From contig CANLLR010000017.1 in the NCBI GenBank assembly GCA_947491985.1, positions 1 through 57,843 of the forward strand: a stretch of 57,843 bases of DNA, written 5' to 3'. The notes under the pieces are model-generated. The model saw only the letters and a program-made list of their open reading frames with translations, was not told the origin of the DNA and made no database searches. Position numbers and translations under genes: made by a program. This document shows positions 17,291 through 26,550 of this stretch, one piece after another (positions within the stretch are counted from its first letter, which is position 1; each line of letters begins with the position of its first letter). The stretch is from Flavobacteriaceae bacterium (lineage in GTDB: Bacteria; Bacteroidota; Bacteroidia; Flavobacteriales; Flavobacteriaceae).

Positions 17291-17714
17291 ATTTTATTTC
17301 AATCGGTTTTTTCGAATTTATCTTTACCACTGTATACGGATTGGTCATTACCGTTGCAGCCAATTGTCCCGATTGTGGGGCAATTTCTTTTACGGTCACC
17401 ATAATTTTATCCGATAATTCTTCTACCTTAACTACTTCAACACTATAACCTCCAGATGATTTTTCACCCAAATTGAGCAAAATAAAATTTGCCGTTTGAA
17501 TGTCGGTGGGCTTAATCAGTTTTTTTAATTCATCGTCACCCAACATCATGTTGAATTCTTTTTGCTCGGTAATTATTTCATAAAACTGAAACGAACCGCC
17601 ACCATATTCACTAGAGATTAGCACCTTATACAAGTCAGTTGAATTGTCTTTGGTCTTGGTTGATGAGCAAGAAACTAAGACTAAAACACAAACTAAAACT
17701 ACTATTCTTTTCAT
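17289..17714 (-). CDS. Lipoprotein with PrcB C-terminal-like domain
   Basis: The 141-residue protein begins with a lipoprotein signal, MKRIVVLVCVLVLVSCSS, with the acceptor Cys at residue 16. The C-terminal half contains the PrcB-type motif GEKSSGGYSVEVVKVEEL followed by an MVTVKEIAP strand, which in spirochaete PrcB forms the partner of the PrcA/PrtP surface protease. No such protease is next door, so the role here is open. The ATG overlaps the stop of bshA by four bases (ATGA), so the two genes are translationally coupled. Confidence 0.7.
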   Translation of the reverse strand: MKRIVVLVCVLVLVSCSSTKTKDNSTDLYKVLISSEYGGGSFQFYEIITEQKEFNMMLGDDELKKLIKPTDIQTANFILLNLGEKSSGGYSVEVVKVEELSDKIMVTVKEIAPQSGQLAATVMTNPYTVVKINSKKPIEIK

Positions 17715-18844
17715 ACTTTTTGGTTAAGGGCATTTTGATACAATTCTTCGTACAAGGGCAAGATATTTTTAATATCAAATTGTTTGGCAACCGCCAATGC
17801 ATTTTCTTTAAACGTTTTTAAAGTTTCATTATTGCTTAGTATTTTAATTGCATTTTCTGCCATACTATCAATGTCGCCTACGTTACTTAAATAACCCGAT
17901 TCACCGTCAAAATTTACTTCAGGCAAACCACCAGAGTTACTAGATATAACAGGCACACTCCACGCCATCGCTTCCAAAGCTGCTAATCCGAAACTTTCGG
18001 TTTCTGAGGGTAATAAAAACAAATCCGAATAGGATAAAATTTGGTCAATCTCGTTGCTGTTTCCGAAGAAAATCACCTTATCTTGAATGCCCAATTCAAA
18101 ACACAATTGTTCTGCTTTTTCCTTTTCTGGTCCGTCACCAACCATCATCAATTTAGCGGGAATTTTTTGTTGGATTTTGTAAAATATTTTAATTATATCG
18201 GGAATGCGTTTTACCTTTCTGAAGTTACTAATGTGCGTTACAATACGCTCACTTTTGTCGGCCATAACCGAGCGTTGACATGAAATTAGTGATTCATTGC
18301 GTATTTTATCCAATTCGATAAAATTCGGAATGACGTGGATTTCCTTCTTAATATTGAATAAATTATAAGTGTCGTCTTTTAAACTTTGTGAAACCGAAGT
18401 CACAATATCCGATTTATTGATGCTAAAACTCACTGCTGTTTTGTAAAACGGATGATTACCTACTAATGTAATATCGGTGCCGTGAAGCGTAGTTACCATA
18501 GGAAGAAAAACCCCTTCGTCTTTTAACATTTGCTTTGCCATATAACCAGCGTAAGCGTGCGGAATAGCGTAATGAACGTGCAACAAATCAATTTTATACA
18601 GTTTTACCATATCGACCAATTTGCTTGACAATGCCAATTCGTAAGGTTGATAATGAAACAATGGATATTCAGGTACGTTAACTTCGTGGTAATGTACATT
18701 CGGATTTAACAAGGCCAAACGCACAGGTTGTCTGTAGGTAATAAAGTGAATTTCGTGTCCGCGATGCGCTAATTCTAATCCAAGCTCGGTGGCTACTACG
18801 CCGCTTCCTCCAAATGTTGGATAGCAAACAATGGCTATTTTCAT
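17711..18844 (-). CDS. bshA: N-acetyl-alpha-D-glucosaminyl L-malate synthase BshA
   Basis: BshA links UDP-GlcNAc to L-malate, the first step of bacillithiol synthesis. This 377-residue GT4 enzyme has the specific N-terminus CYPTFGGSGVVATELG and the HFITYRQPVRL segment, then LLHVHYAIPHAYAGY and TTLHGTDITLVG, and later the donor-site SETESFGLAALEAMAWSVPVI with the E-x7-E motif. The length and order match BshA rather than a generic glycosyltransferase. It implies that this organism uses bacillithiol; bshB and bshC are not in the window. Confidence 0.93.
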   Translation of the reverse strand: MKIAIVCYPTFGGSGVVATELGLELAHRGHEIHFITYRQPVRLALLNPNVHYHEVNVPEYPLFHYQPYELALSSKLVDMVKLYKIDLLHVHYAIPHAYAGYMAKQMLKDEGVFLPMVTTLHGTDITLVGNHPFYKTAVSFSINKSDIVTSVSQSLKDDTYNLFNIKKEIHVIPNFIELDKIRNESLISCQRSVMADKSERIVTHISNFRKVKRIPDIIKIFYKIQQKIPAKLMMVGDGPEKEKAEQLCFELGIQDKVIFFGNSNEIDQILSYSDLFLLPSETESFGLAALEAMAWSVPVISSNSGGLPEVNFDGESGYLSNVGDIDSMAENAIKILSNNETLKTFKENALAVAKQFDIKNILPLYEELYQNALNQKV

Positions 18845-18963
18845 TTACTTATGTTTAGTCATCAAATTTACTTAAAATCGAAACATTAGAAGTGAAAAAT
18901 TACGTTAAATAAATTGGATACGGCTTCGCCTTTGGAAACGCTTCGATTTGGAAACGGCAAATC

Positions 18964-19141
18964 CTTTGGAAACGCCCTTTGGGCTTTGGAGACACTCTTC
19001 GGACTTTAGATTTTTTTTTGTCTAAAACACAAAAACCTGCTTTTTGATGAAAACAGGTTTTTGTATTTACTATATATTTATACTAAGCGAAGCGTTTACA
19101 TAGGCGCAGCCTTTTCTAAAGCCCAAAGGGCGTTTCCAAAG
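18964..19141. repeat. Perfect 24-bp inverted repeat around the M13 peptidase terminator
   Basis: The 24 bases at 18964-18987 are exactly inverted at 19118-19141 (core words GGAAACGCCC and GGGCGTTTCC), 130 bases apart. The left side is preceded by further TTTGGAAACGCTTC and TTTGGAAACGGC words, so it stands in a small word-repeat array (18930-18990). The pair flanks the terminator of the M13 gene. This 319-base region has no gene. Confidence 0.8.
19031..19062 (-). terminator. Terminator of the M13 peptidase gene
   Basis: AAAAACCTG (19031-19039) pairs with CAGGTTTTT (19054-19062) across a 14-base loop, and on the minus strand T-rich sequence follows. It sits about 100 bases after the stop of the peptidase gene. 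Confidence 0.8.
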
Positions 19142-19163
19142 CGAACATCGTGAGCGTATCTCC

Positions 19164-21203
19164 TTACCAAATCACAATCCGAAGTGAATCAGGTCGGTGC
19201 ATCGCATCACCTTCTTTTATATTAAATGTTTTATAAAATTCGGGAATATTGCTTAAGGGTCCATTGATTCTGAATTTTGCAGGTGCGTGAACGTCGGTCA
19301 TTACTTGCTGTGCCAAAGCTTCTTTGTTAGTGTTGACCATCCATGCGTAACCATAGGCTAAGAAAAATCGCTGATCGGGAGTCAATCCACTTATTTTTTC
19401 ATTGTTTTTATATTGTTTGGTTTTTTTGAACGCTTCGTATCCCATAACAACGCCTCCTAAATCGGCAATGTTTTCACCCTGAGTAGCATCGCCATTTACA
19501 TATTTTTCATCGACCACTTTGTAGCCATTAAATTGCGAAACGATTAACTTGGTTTTGTTTTTAAATTTAGCCAAATCTTCTGCGGTCCACCAATTATTGA
19601 GATTTCCTTTGTCATCATACTGACTGCCCTGATCATCAAATCCGTGAGTAATTTCATGTCCAAAAGTAGAACCTCCGATAATACCATACAAAACAGCGTC
19701 ATCGGGCATTCTTCCCTCAAAACCTGGAACAATTATGTTGCAAGCTGGGACACAGATTTCGTTGTTACTCGGACTATAATACGCGTTATACGTTTGTGGA
19801 AACATACCCCATTCGGTTCGATCGACTGGCTTTCCGTATTTCGAAATCATGTCGTTGTACGACCATTTGTTGACCGCCATAACATTTTTACAGTACGAAT
19901 TTTTATCTATAGCAATCGAACTCATGTCTTTCCACTTGTCGGGATAACCTACTTTCATTACAATTTTACTTAATTTATGTAAGGCTTTTACTTTGGTGGG
20001 TTCGCTCATCCAATCGAGTTTTTTAATGCGTTCGGCATAAACATCGCGAATTGTATTGCCAATTTCTAACAATTTTTCTTTAGATCCTTTGGGTAAATAT
20101 TCGGCAACATACACTTGACCAATTAATTCACCTAGCGAACTGTTGGTTTGCTCTACAACGCGCTTCCATCTTGGCTTTTGTACTTTAACTCCACTTAAAA
20201 CGGTCGAGTAAAATTTAAAATTTTGATCTTCAATATCGTTACCTAAATAGGAAGCATAACTGTTGACTAAGTTCCATTTTAAATACGTTTTCCAATCGGG
20301 TAACGAATAACTTTTTACCATCGTATTCAATGCTTTATAAAACTCAGGTTGGCCAACAAGCACCGAATCTGCTTTGACTTTTACGCCCAAATCTTTCAAC
20401 GTTACATTCCAATCGATATTGGGCGTCAAGGCATTAAATTGTGCCACCGACATCTTATTGTAATTTTTTATAGGATCGCGAAGTGCTTCTAATTTTCGTG
20501 ATGCTTTGGCTAATTCAGTTTCTAACTTCATAATTGAAGTAGCATTTGCAGCAGCAACATCCAATTTTTCTCCCATCAATTGTATCATAGCTTGGAGGTG
20601 CTTTACATATTCTTTTCTAATAGTAACCGTCTCGGCATCCATATTAAAATAATAATCACGTTGTCCTAATCCTAGTCCGCCTTGACCGAATTGTAACGCA
20701 TTTTTAGCACTATTTTTATCATCTTGATACACATAAAATGAAAAACTTGAATTCGTGCCTATAGTATGTAAATAAGCCATCGTCTTGAGTAAACTCGGGA
20801 TGTCTTTTATAGCGTTTATCTTGTCTAATTCGCTTTTTAGAGGTGTAATTCCAGCTTTATTTATGGCAACAGAGTCCATTCCTGATGCATAAAAATCGCC
20901 AATCTTTTGTTTGTTACTTCCTTTTTCGGCATTGGCTTTCGCCGAAGTTTCACAGATGCTTTTTACTTGATTATTGATGGTATCTTGAATCATTCTGAAA
21001 ATCCCATTGCTTCTTTCAGAAGCTGGAATTGGATGCTTTTTAAACCAACCACCATTCGCGTAAGCAAAAAAATCGTCAGCCGGATTGGCAGTGGTATCTC
21101 TATTGGTCAATAATGGGTCGGCGAAAGCGATTTCTTTTTTAGAACAACTTACTAAACTAAGTGTAAGTAAACTTATAAACACTGCGTTTTGAACTATTTT
21201 CAT
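19164..21203 (-). CDS. M13-family metallopeptidase (neprilysin/PepO-like), lipoprotein
   Basis: The 679-residue protein has a lipoprotein-like signal (MKIVQNAVFISLLTLSLVSC) and a mature start ending in Lys-Lys-Glu. The N-terminal M13 domain has the usual PADDFFAYANGGWFKKHPIP. The zinc site is H516-E-I-T-H520 in GHEITHGFDDQG, with the third ligand in ENIADLGG, and NAYYSPSNNEICVPA precedes it. The enzyme probably cleaves small peptides outside the cytoplasm. It is a stand-alone gene with a terminator. There is no sign of truncation: about 680 residues is normal. Confidence 0.95.
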   Translation of the reverse strand: MKIVQNAVFISLLTLSLVSCSKKEIAFADPLLTNRDTTANPADDFFAYANGGWFKKHPIPASERSNGIFRMIQDTINNQVKSICETSAKANAEKGSNKQKIGDFYASGMDSVAINKAGITPLKSELDKINAIKDIPSLLKTMAYLHTIGTNSSFSFYVYQDDKNSAKNALQFGQGGLGLGQRDYYFNMDAETVTIRKEYVKHLQAMIQLMGEKLDVAAANATSIMKLETELAKASRKLEALRDPIKNYNKMSVAQFNALTPNIDWNVTLKDLGVKVKADSVLVGQPEFYKALNTMVKSYSLPDWKTYLKWNLVNSYASYLGNDIEDQNFKFYSTVLSGVKVQKPRWKRVVEQTNSSLGELIGQVYVAEYLPKGSKEKLLEIGNTIRDVYAERIKKLDWMSEPTKVKALHKLSKIVMKVGYPDKWKDMSSIAIDKNSYCKNVMAVNKWSYNDMISKYGKPVDRTEWGMFPQTYNAYYSPSNNEICVPACNIIVPGFEGRMPDDAVLYGIIGGSTFGHEITHGFDDQGSQYDDKGNLNNWWTAEDLAKFKNKTKLIVSQFNGYKVVDEKYVNGDATQGENIADLGGVVMGYEAFKKTKQYKNNEKISGLTPDQRFFLAYGYAWMVNTNKEALAQQVMTDVHAPAKFRINGPLSNIPEFYKTFNIKEGDAMHRPDSLRIVIW

Positions 21204-21398
21204 GGTTTTGGTTTTTATGTTTGGTTAGTAGAACTAACGAACTATTTGTTACCAAAAATACTAATAAATAGCAAATGAATGTTTGAAAATAGTAAAGTAG
21301 TAGCATTTAAATTTCAGTTTATTTATAATAAGTTTTATAATAAATATAACACTTCGTTCGTTGTATAAATGTTAAATTGCACCAAATATAAAGCCAAT

Positions 21399-22952
21399 AT
21401 GGATAAAATAAAAATTCTTTGGGTAGACGATGAAATCGATTTGCTTAAACCACATATTCTCTTTTTAGAGAAAAAAAATTACGAAGTTACCACATGCAAC
21501 AACGGTCGCGATGCTGTTGATGTTTTTGCTGAAAACAATTTTGACATTGTATTTTTAGATGAAAACATGCCCGGAATGAGTGGTTTGGAAACCCTTCAAG
21601 AAATAAAGGAAAAAAAATCGGCTACTCCTGTTATTATGATTACCAAAAGTGAAGAAGAGTACATAATGGAAGAAGCTATCGGATCTAAAATTGCCGATTA
21701 TTTAATAAAGCCTGTCAATCCGAATCAGATTTTGTTGAGTTTGAAAAAGAACTTAGATCATTCGCGTTTGATTTCTGAAAAAACTACTTTAGATTATCAG
21801 AAGGAATTCCGAAAAATAGCTACGGAACTTGCCATGGTTAACACCTTTGAAGATTGGGTGGAACTGTACAAAAAACTCATTTTTTGGGAATTGGAATTGG
21901 AAGACATTAACGATACCGGGTTGATTGAAATTTTAGAATCGCAAAAAGTAGAAGCCAATTCGCAATTCGGTAAATTCATAGAAAGAAATTACGAAGATTG
22001 GTATGACCCAAAAGCACACAAACCGATTCAATCGCATACGTTGTTTCGCGAATTGGTTGTTCCTGAATTGGTAAAAAAGGACAAGCCTGTTCTTTTTGTA
22101 GTGATTGACAACTTGCGTTACGACCAATGGAAAGCCATGGAAAGCACAGTTAACAATTATTACAAATTGGAAAAAGAAGTGCCCTATTTTGCTATTTTAC
22201 CAACGGCTACACAATATGCCCGAAATGCTATTTTCTCAGGTTTAACACCTTTAGAAATGGAAAAACAGTTTCCACAATATTGGAAAAACGATGTCGATGA
22301 AGGTGGAAAAAATCTTTTTGAAGCCGAATTTTTGTCGGCACATTTAAAACGATTGGGATTGAATATTAAAGAAGATTATTTCAAAATTACCAATTTAGCA
22401 AGCGGTAAAAAATTGGCAGAAAACTTCAAAGGATTAAAAAACAATGATTTGGTAACGGTGGTTTACAATTTTGTAGACATGCTTTCTCACGCCAAAACCG
22501 AAATGGATGTAGTGAAAGAATTGGCTTCTGATGATAAAGCGTATCGTTCGTTAACGTTAAGTTGGTTTAAAAATTCACCACTTTTAGAAATCATACAACA
22601 AGCACAAAAATTAGGATTTAAACTCATTATTACAACCGATCACGGAACCATAAATTGTAAAAATCCGTCGAAAGTAATTGGTGACAAAAACACCAGTTTA
22701 AATTTACGCTACAAAACTGGACGTAGTTTATCGTATGAAAACAAAGACGTTTATGCTGTAAAAGATCCAAAAAAAATCGGTTTGCCTATTATTAATATGA
22801 GTAGTTCGTATATTTTTGCAAAAAATGATTACTTCCTAGCTTATGTAAACAATTACAATCATTATGTAAGTTATTACCGAAATACATATCAGCATGGCGG
22901 AATTTCATTGGAAGAAGTGATTATTCCGTTTTTAGTTTTTAATCCGAAATAA
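21399..22952 (+). CDS. porX: PorX: response regulator with PglZ domain
   Basis: PorX is a regulator of the type IX secretion system. The 517-residue protein has an N-terminal receiver with the acidic pair WVDDE (9-12), the phosphoacceptor D54 in FLDENMPG and a Lys in MITKSEEEY; a helical linker follows; from about 200 a PglZ alkaline-phosphatase-like domain begins (VIDNLRYDQWKAME), with zinc ligands in FVDMLSHAKTEMD, TTDHGT and the late HYVSYYRNTYQHGG. I use ATG 21399 because the receiver begins there; the frame extends to 21369. The histidine kinase PorY is not in the window. The T9SS target seen here is the DUF1501 protein at 42069. Confidence 0.92.
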   Translation: MDKIKILWVDDEIDLLKPHILFLEKKNYEVTTCNNGRDAVDVFAENNFDIVFLDENMPGMSGLETLQEIKEKKSATPVIMITKSEEEYIMEEAIGSKIADYLIKPVNPNQILLSLKKNLDHSRLISEKTTLDYQKEFRKIATELAMVNTFEDWVELYKKLIFWELELEDINDTGLIEILESQKVEANSQFGKFIERNYEDWYDPKAHKPIQSHTLFRELVVPELVKKDKPVLFVVIDNLRYDQWKAMESTVNNYYKLEKEVPYFAILPTATQYARNAIFSGLTPLEMEKQFPQYWKNDVDEGGKNLFEAEFLSAHLKRLGLNIKEDYFKITNLASGKKLAENFKGLKNNDLVTVVYNFVDMLSHAKTEMDVVKELASDDKAYRSLTLSWFKNSPLLEIIQQAQKLGFKLIITTDHGTINCKNPSKVIGDKNTSLNLRYKTGRSLSYENKDVYAVKDPKKIGLPIINMSSSYIFAKNDYFLAYVNNYNHYVSYYRNTYQHGGISLEEVIIPFLVFNPK

Positions 22953-22956
22953 AGTA

Positions 22957-23008
22957 GTTTGCAGTTTACAGTCACAGTTTTCAGCACTGCGACTGCGACT
23001 GCGACTGA
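22957..23008. repeat. Low-complexity spacer of CAGTTT and GCGACT words
   Basis: The spacer between porX and tsaE consists of GCAGTTTACAGTCACAGTTTTCAGC followed by three GCGACT copies in a row (to about 23008). The pattern has no hairpin of note and no promoter box, so porX and tsaE may be cotranscribed across it. Confidence 0.6.
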
Positions 23009-23020
23009 TAACTATTCACT

Positions 23021-23428
23021 ATGCAAGTTACCTTTTTACTCGATGAAATAAACAAAGTAGCCGAAAAAATCCTATCGCAAAATCTACAAAAAGTGATTCT
23101 TTTTAATGGCGAAATGGGTGTTGGCAAAACCACTTTAATCAAAGTTTTAGCACAGCAATTGGGCGTGACTGATGCAACAAGTAGTCCGACTTTTTCTTTA
23201 GTTAATGAATACCAACTTCCTAACAACCAGTATTTTTACCATTTTGATGTCTATCGATTAAAAAACGAAAACGAAGCCCTTGACATGGGAATCGACGAGT
23301 ACTTATATTCTGGTAATTGGTGTTGCATTGAATGGGCAGAAAAGATTCCGAATTTGATTCCGACCGAACATTCCATCATCGAAATAAAAATACTTCCCGA
23401 CGGTAAAAGGCAACTAACATTGCACTGA
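23021..23428 (+). CDS. tsaE: tRNA threonylcarbamoyladenosine biosynthesis ATPase TsaE
   Basis: TsaE is the ATPase that works with TsaB and TsaD to make t6A at position 37 of ANN-decoding tRNAs. The 135-residue protein has a P-loop GEMGVGKTT at 30-38, the switch-like TSSPTFSLVNEY, then HFDVYRLK and the ELG-like segment DEYLYSGNWCCIEWAEK, which in this family carries the Asp/Glu contacting ATP. The length is usual. It follows porX by 68 bases and may share its transcript, a link I cannot explain functionally. Confidence 0.94.
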   Translation: MQVTFLLDEINKVAEKILSQNLQKVILFNGEMGVGKTTLIKVLAQQLGVTDATSSPTFSLVNEYQLPNNQYFYHFDVYRLKNENEALDMGIDEYLYSGNWCCIEWAEKIPNLIPTEHSIIEIKILPDGKRQLTLH

Positions 23429-23510
23429 TTTGTAAAAAGCAATATCAAAAATTGTCGTTGCTATTGTTATTGATTTTTTCGTAACTTGGTGCCATAATTC
23501 ATTTGTTATT

Positions 23511-24704
23511 ATGGGCCTTACTCCTTTTACCAAACAACAGCTTTTGCCTCAAGAAGAAAAGTTGGAAATTGCGCGTCACAAAAGCGAACTTTTTATCGGA
23601 ATTCCGAAAGAAACTAGTTATCAAGAACGTCGAATTTGTTTGATTCCAGATGCTGTAAATTCGCTAGTTTCACATGGTCACAGAGTTTTAATTGAATCTG
23701 GTGCAGGAGAAAGCGCTAGTTATTCTGATAAAGAATACAGCGATGCTGGTGCTGAGATAACAAGTGATACCAAGAAAGTTTTTGGTTGTCCGATGTTGTT
23801 AAAAGTAGAACCGCCTACCATGACAGAAATTGAAATGATCAACTCTAATACGATTGTCATTTCGGCGATTCAACTCAAGACCAGAAAAAAAGAATACTTT
23901 GAAGCGTTAACTAAAAAGAAAATTACAGCCTTAGCTTTTGAATATATTAAGGATGAGGATGGTTCTTATCCAGCTGTGAAATCATTGAGTGAAATTGCAG
24001 GAACGGCTTCAATACTTGTAGCTGCCGAATTAATGATTAACAATCAATTTGGAAAAGGATTGTTATTTGGAAACATAACTGGTGTTCCTCCTACTGATGT
24101 AGTTATTATTGGTGCTGGAACTGTTGGTGAATTTGCAGCAAAAACAGCTGTTGGTTTGGGAGCTAACGTAAAAGTTTTTGACAATTCGATAACTAAATTA
24201 CGTAGACTACAAAACAATTTAAATCAACGTATTTTTACTTCAACTATTCAACCCAAATCTCTTTTGAAAGCTTTACGTCGTTGCGACGTAGCTATTGGCG
24301 CTATGCGTGGAAAAGACCGTTGTCCTGTTGTTGTAACAGAAACTATGGTAGAATACATGAAAAAAGGCGCTGTAATTGTTGATGTAAGCATTGATACTGG
24401 TGGTTGTTTTGAAACTTCTGAAATCACTACGCATGAAAAACCGACATTCATAAAAAATAATGTGATTCATTATTGTGTGCCAAATATTCCATCACGTTAT
24501 TCCAAAACGGCTTCGATTTCGATTAGTAATATCATTACGCCTTCATTAATTCAGATTGCAGAAGATGGTGGACTTGAAAGCGCTTTGCGTTGCAATAAAG
24601 GATTAAAAAACGGAGTTTACATGTACCATGGTATACTAACCAATAAAGCCATTGGCGATTGGTTTGATCTTCCGGATAGCGACATCAATTTAATTGTTTT
24701 TTAA
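23511..24704 (+). CDS. ald: Alanine dehydrogenase
   Basis: The enzyme interconverts L-alanine and pyruvate with NAD and ammonia. The 397-residue protein starts with a variable 30-residue leader, then the substrate domain GIPKETSYQERRICLIPDAV, SAIQLKTRKKEYFEAL, and the Rossmann domain at DVVIIGAGTVGEFAAKTAVGLGA. The later VVTETMVEYMKKGAVIVDVSID and CVPNIPSRYSKTAS are the usual NAD and catalytic segments. The leader is typical of the Flavobacterial version, which resembles PntA-type paralogues as well. The gene is followed by a promoter-like box for the next gene, so it is probably monocistronic. Confidence 0.9.
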   Translation: MGLTPFTKQQLLPQEEKLEIARHKSELFIGIPKETSYQERRICLIPDAVNSLVSHGHRVLIESGAGESASYSDKEYSDAGAEITSDTKKVFGCPMLLKVEPPTMTEIEMINSNTIVISAIQLKTRKKEYFEALTKKKITALAFEYIKDEDGSYPAVKSLSEIAGTASILVAAELMINNQFGKGLLFGNITGVPPTDVVIIGAGTVGEFAAKTAVGLGANVKVFDNSITKLRRLQNNLNQRIFTSTIQPKSLLKALRRCDVAIGAMRGKDRCPVVVTETMVEYMKKGAVIVDVSIDTGGCFETSEITTHEKPTFIKNNVIHYCVPNIPSRYSKTASISISNIITPSLIQIAEDGGLESALRCNKGLKNGVYMYHGILTNKAIGDWFDLPDSDINLIVF

Positions 24705-24737
24705 ACCTATAGTTTACAATTATCAATTACTTTGAAT

Positions 24738-24745
24738 TACCTTTG
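24738..24745 (+). promoter_or_regulatory. Probable -7 box for the DUF4258-like gene
   Basis: TACCTTTG fits TAnnTTTG and lies 22 bases before the ATG at 24760; TTTA at about 24713-24716 is a possible -33 element with 21 bases between. Confidence 0.5.
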
Positions 24746-24759
24746 CAAAAAAAATTAAA

Positions 24760-25137
24760 ATGAAATTTTACCAACGTTTCGCTTATTATCTTGTCGGTTT
24801 TGTTATTGGATTGTTTTTTGTGTCGATGGTTTTTTCTGGTAAAGATATCCGTTGCAATTACATGCCTAATGCACGCGTTTTAAATGATTTACGAAATAAA
24901 CCTTTCAATTATAGTATTGAAGCTTCACGAAAATTATCAGAAGATTGGATTGATACTGTTGATATAAAAAATACGTTAACCCACGGTGATGTTGATTTTG
25001 ACAAAAGCAACAAACCGTATCAAAAAGGAAAATTATACATCGTAGAAGGTAAAACTGCTAAAAATGACACTATCACTTTGCGTGTGATTAATTATCCGAA
25101 TAAAGCAGTTTTGGAGGATATAATTAGAAAAAGGTAG
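24760..25137 (+). CDS. Small membrane-anchored protein, DUF4258-like
   Basis: The 125-residue protein has one N-terminal helix (about residues 8-26, YYLVGFVIGLFFVSMVF) followed by a soluble domain beginning GKDIRCNYMPNARV. The domain contains LSEDWIDTVDIKN, THGDVDFDKSN and a final LRVINYPNKAVLEDIIRK, which in my memory is the DUF4258 pattern seen in Flavobacteria. The function is unknown and the family name is uncertain. It converges with the proline dehydrogenase gene. Confidence 0.65.
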   Translation: MKFYQRFAYYLVGFVIGLFFVSMVFSGKDIRCNYMPNARVLNDLRNKPFNYSIEASRKLSEDWIDTVDIKNTLTHGDVDFDKSNKPYQKGKLYIVEGKTAKNDTITLRVINYPNKAVLEDIIRKR

Positions 25138-25229
25138 TTCTTCCTTTACTTTTAATATTAAATAATAAACCATTAAGGTTATTTATTGAAATAATATGTG
25201 TTTAATTACAAAAGTTCAAAACATAAATC

Positions 25230-26399
25230 TTATTTAACTTTTCTTCTACTTCTCTCCGTTTTCAACAAATTCAATTCCCGACTTGTTTGTCCAGCAACAG
25301 AAGTATTTTCTTCGGCGCGGCGAATCAAATATGGCATTACATCACGAACGGGTCCGAAAGGCAAATACTTAGCCACATTATAGCCGTGAGCAGCTAAATT
25401 ATAACTTATATTGTCACTCATTCCGTACAATTGTCCAAACCAAATTCGGCTATCATTTTTTGGGATTCCCTTAGCATCTTGTATCTGCATGACTTTATAT
25501 GAACTTTCTTCATTATGTGTTCCGGCAAAAATGGCCATTCTATCGATGTGTTCCATCATGTAATCGACTGCCAAATTGTAATTGTCATCTGTTGCTTGTT
25601 TGAAAGCACAGATTGGTGTTGGATAGCCATTTTCTTCGGCGCGCTTGTGCTCTTTTTCCATGTAAGCACCGCGAACCAATTTCATTCCTATATAAAATCC
25701 GTCCTTTTTTGCTCGTTCGTGTAGGCTTTTTAAATACTCCATACGATCCCAACGATACATTTGCAAAGTATTGAAGACAATAGCTTTCTCTTTATTGTAT
25801 TTGCGCATCATGTCTTCCACCAAATCGTCGGCAGCATCTTGCATCCAACTTTCTTCAGCATCAATTAAAAGCGCCACATCTTTTGCATGAGCCGTTTTAC
25901 AGATGATTTCAAATCGGTCGAGAACTTTGTTCCATTCGGATTGCTCCTTAGTAGAAAGGGATTGCTTCGCTCCTACTTTGGTGTACAAATCCAAACGTCC
26001 TAAACCTGTTGGTTTGAAAACGGCAAAGGGAATTGCCATACGTTCTTTAGCAAATTCGACTGTTTTTAATGTCATTTCTAACGCAGCGTCAAATTGCACT
26101 TCTTCTTCTTTTCCTTCTACAGAATAATCCAAAACTGATGAAACGCCTTTGGTATACATTTTATCAACCACCGATAAACAATCCATTTCATTAACACCTC
26201 CACAAAAATGATCAAAAACGGTAGCTCGAATTAAACCATCAACAGGTAAATGCGCTTTTAGGGCAAAATTGGTAACCGCAGTTCCTATTCGGACTAGTGG
26301 TTCGTTAGAAATCATTTTGAAAAGAAAATAGGCTCTGTCTAATTCGGTATCACTTTTTAAGCTAAAAGCGACTTCGGTATTGTTGAAAATTTTATCCAT
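25230..26399 (-). CDS. Proline dehydrogenase (monofunctional)
   Basis: The flavoenzyme oxidises L-proline to pyrroline-5-carboxylate and passes electrons to the quinone pool. The 389-residue protein is a beta/alpha barrel with VFDHFCGGVNEMDCL, the FKPTGLGR strand, LLIDAEESWMQDAADDLV, NTLQMYRWDRMEYL, MKLVRGAYMEKE and the closing FAGTHNEES and YLPFGPVRDVMPYLIRRAEEN, whose two Arg bind the proline carboxylate. It lacks the P5C dehydrogenase half found in the long PutA of other groups. No regulator or P5C dehydrogenase is adjacent. Confidence 0.93.
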   Translation of the reverse strand: MDKIFNNTEVAFSLKSDTELDRAYFLFKMISNEPLVRIGTAVTNFALKAHLPVDGLIRATVFDHFCGGVNEMDCLSVVDKMYTKGVSSVLDYSVEGKEEEVQFDAALEMTLKTVEFAKERMAIPFAVFKPTGLGRLDLYTKVGAKQSLSTKEQSEWNKVLDRFEIICKTAHAKDVALLIDAEESWMQDAADDLVEDMMRKYNKEKAIVFNTLQMYRWDRMEYLKSLHERAKKDGFYIGMKLVRGAYMEKEHKRAEENGYPTPICAFKQATDDNYNLAVDYMMEHIDRMAIFAGTHNEESSYKVMQIQDAKGIPKNDSRIWFGQLYGMSDNISYNLAAHGYNVAKYLPFGPVRDVMPYLIRRAEENTSVAGQTSRELNLLKTERSRRKVK

Positions 26400-26550
26400 T
26401 GATGTAATAAAAAGTACTTCATTTTCATTAGAAAAGAGAAAACAAAGGAATTAATAATTGAACGCAAATATAATGAGAATTTGATAGTATTTATTTTAAA
26501 AAAACTCATGGCTTATTGTTATTATGAAAAACAAAAAAACTCGGGTAAAA

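Noticed and set aside
18930..19141. Possible CRISPR or attachment site
   Set aside because: It is a word array with a mirrored pair; there is no direct repeat-spacer pattern, and no integrase or tRNA gene is adjacent.
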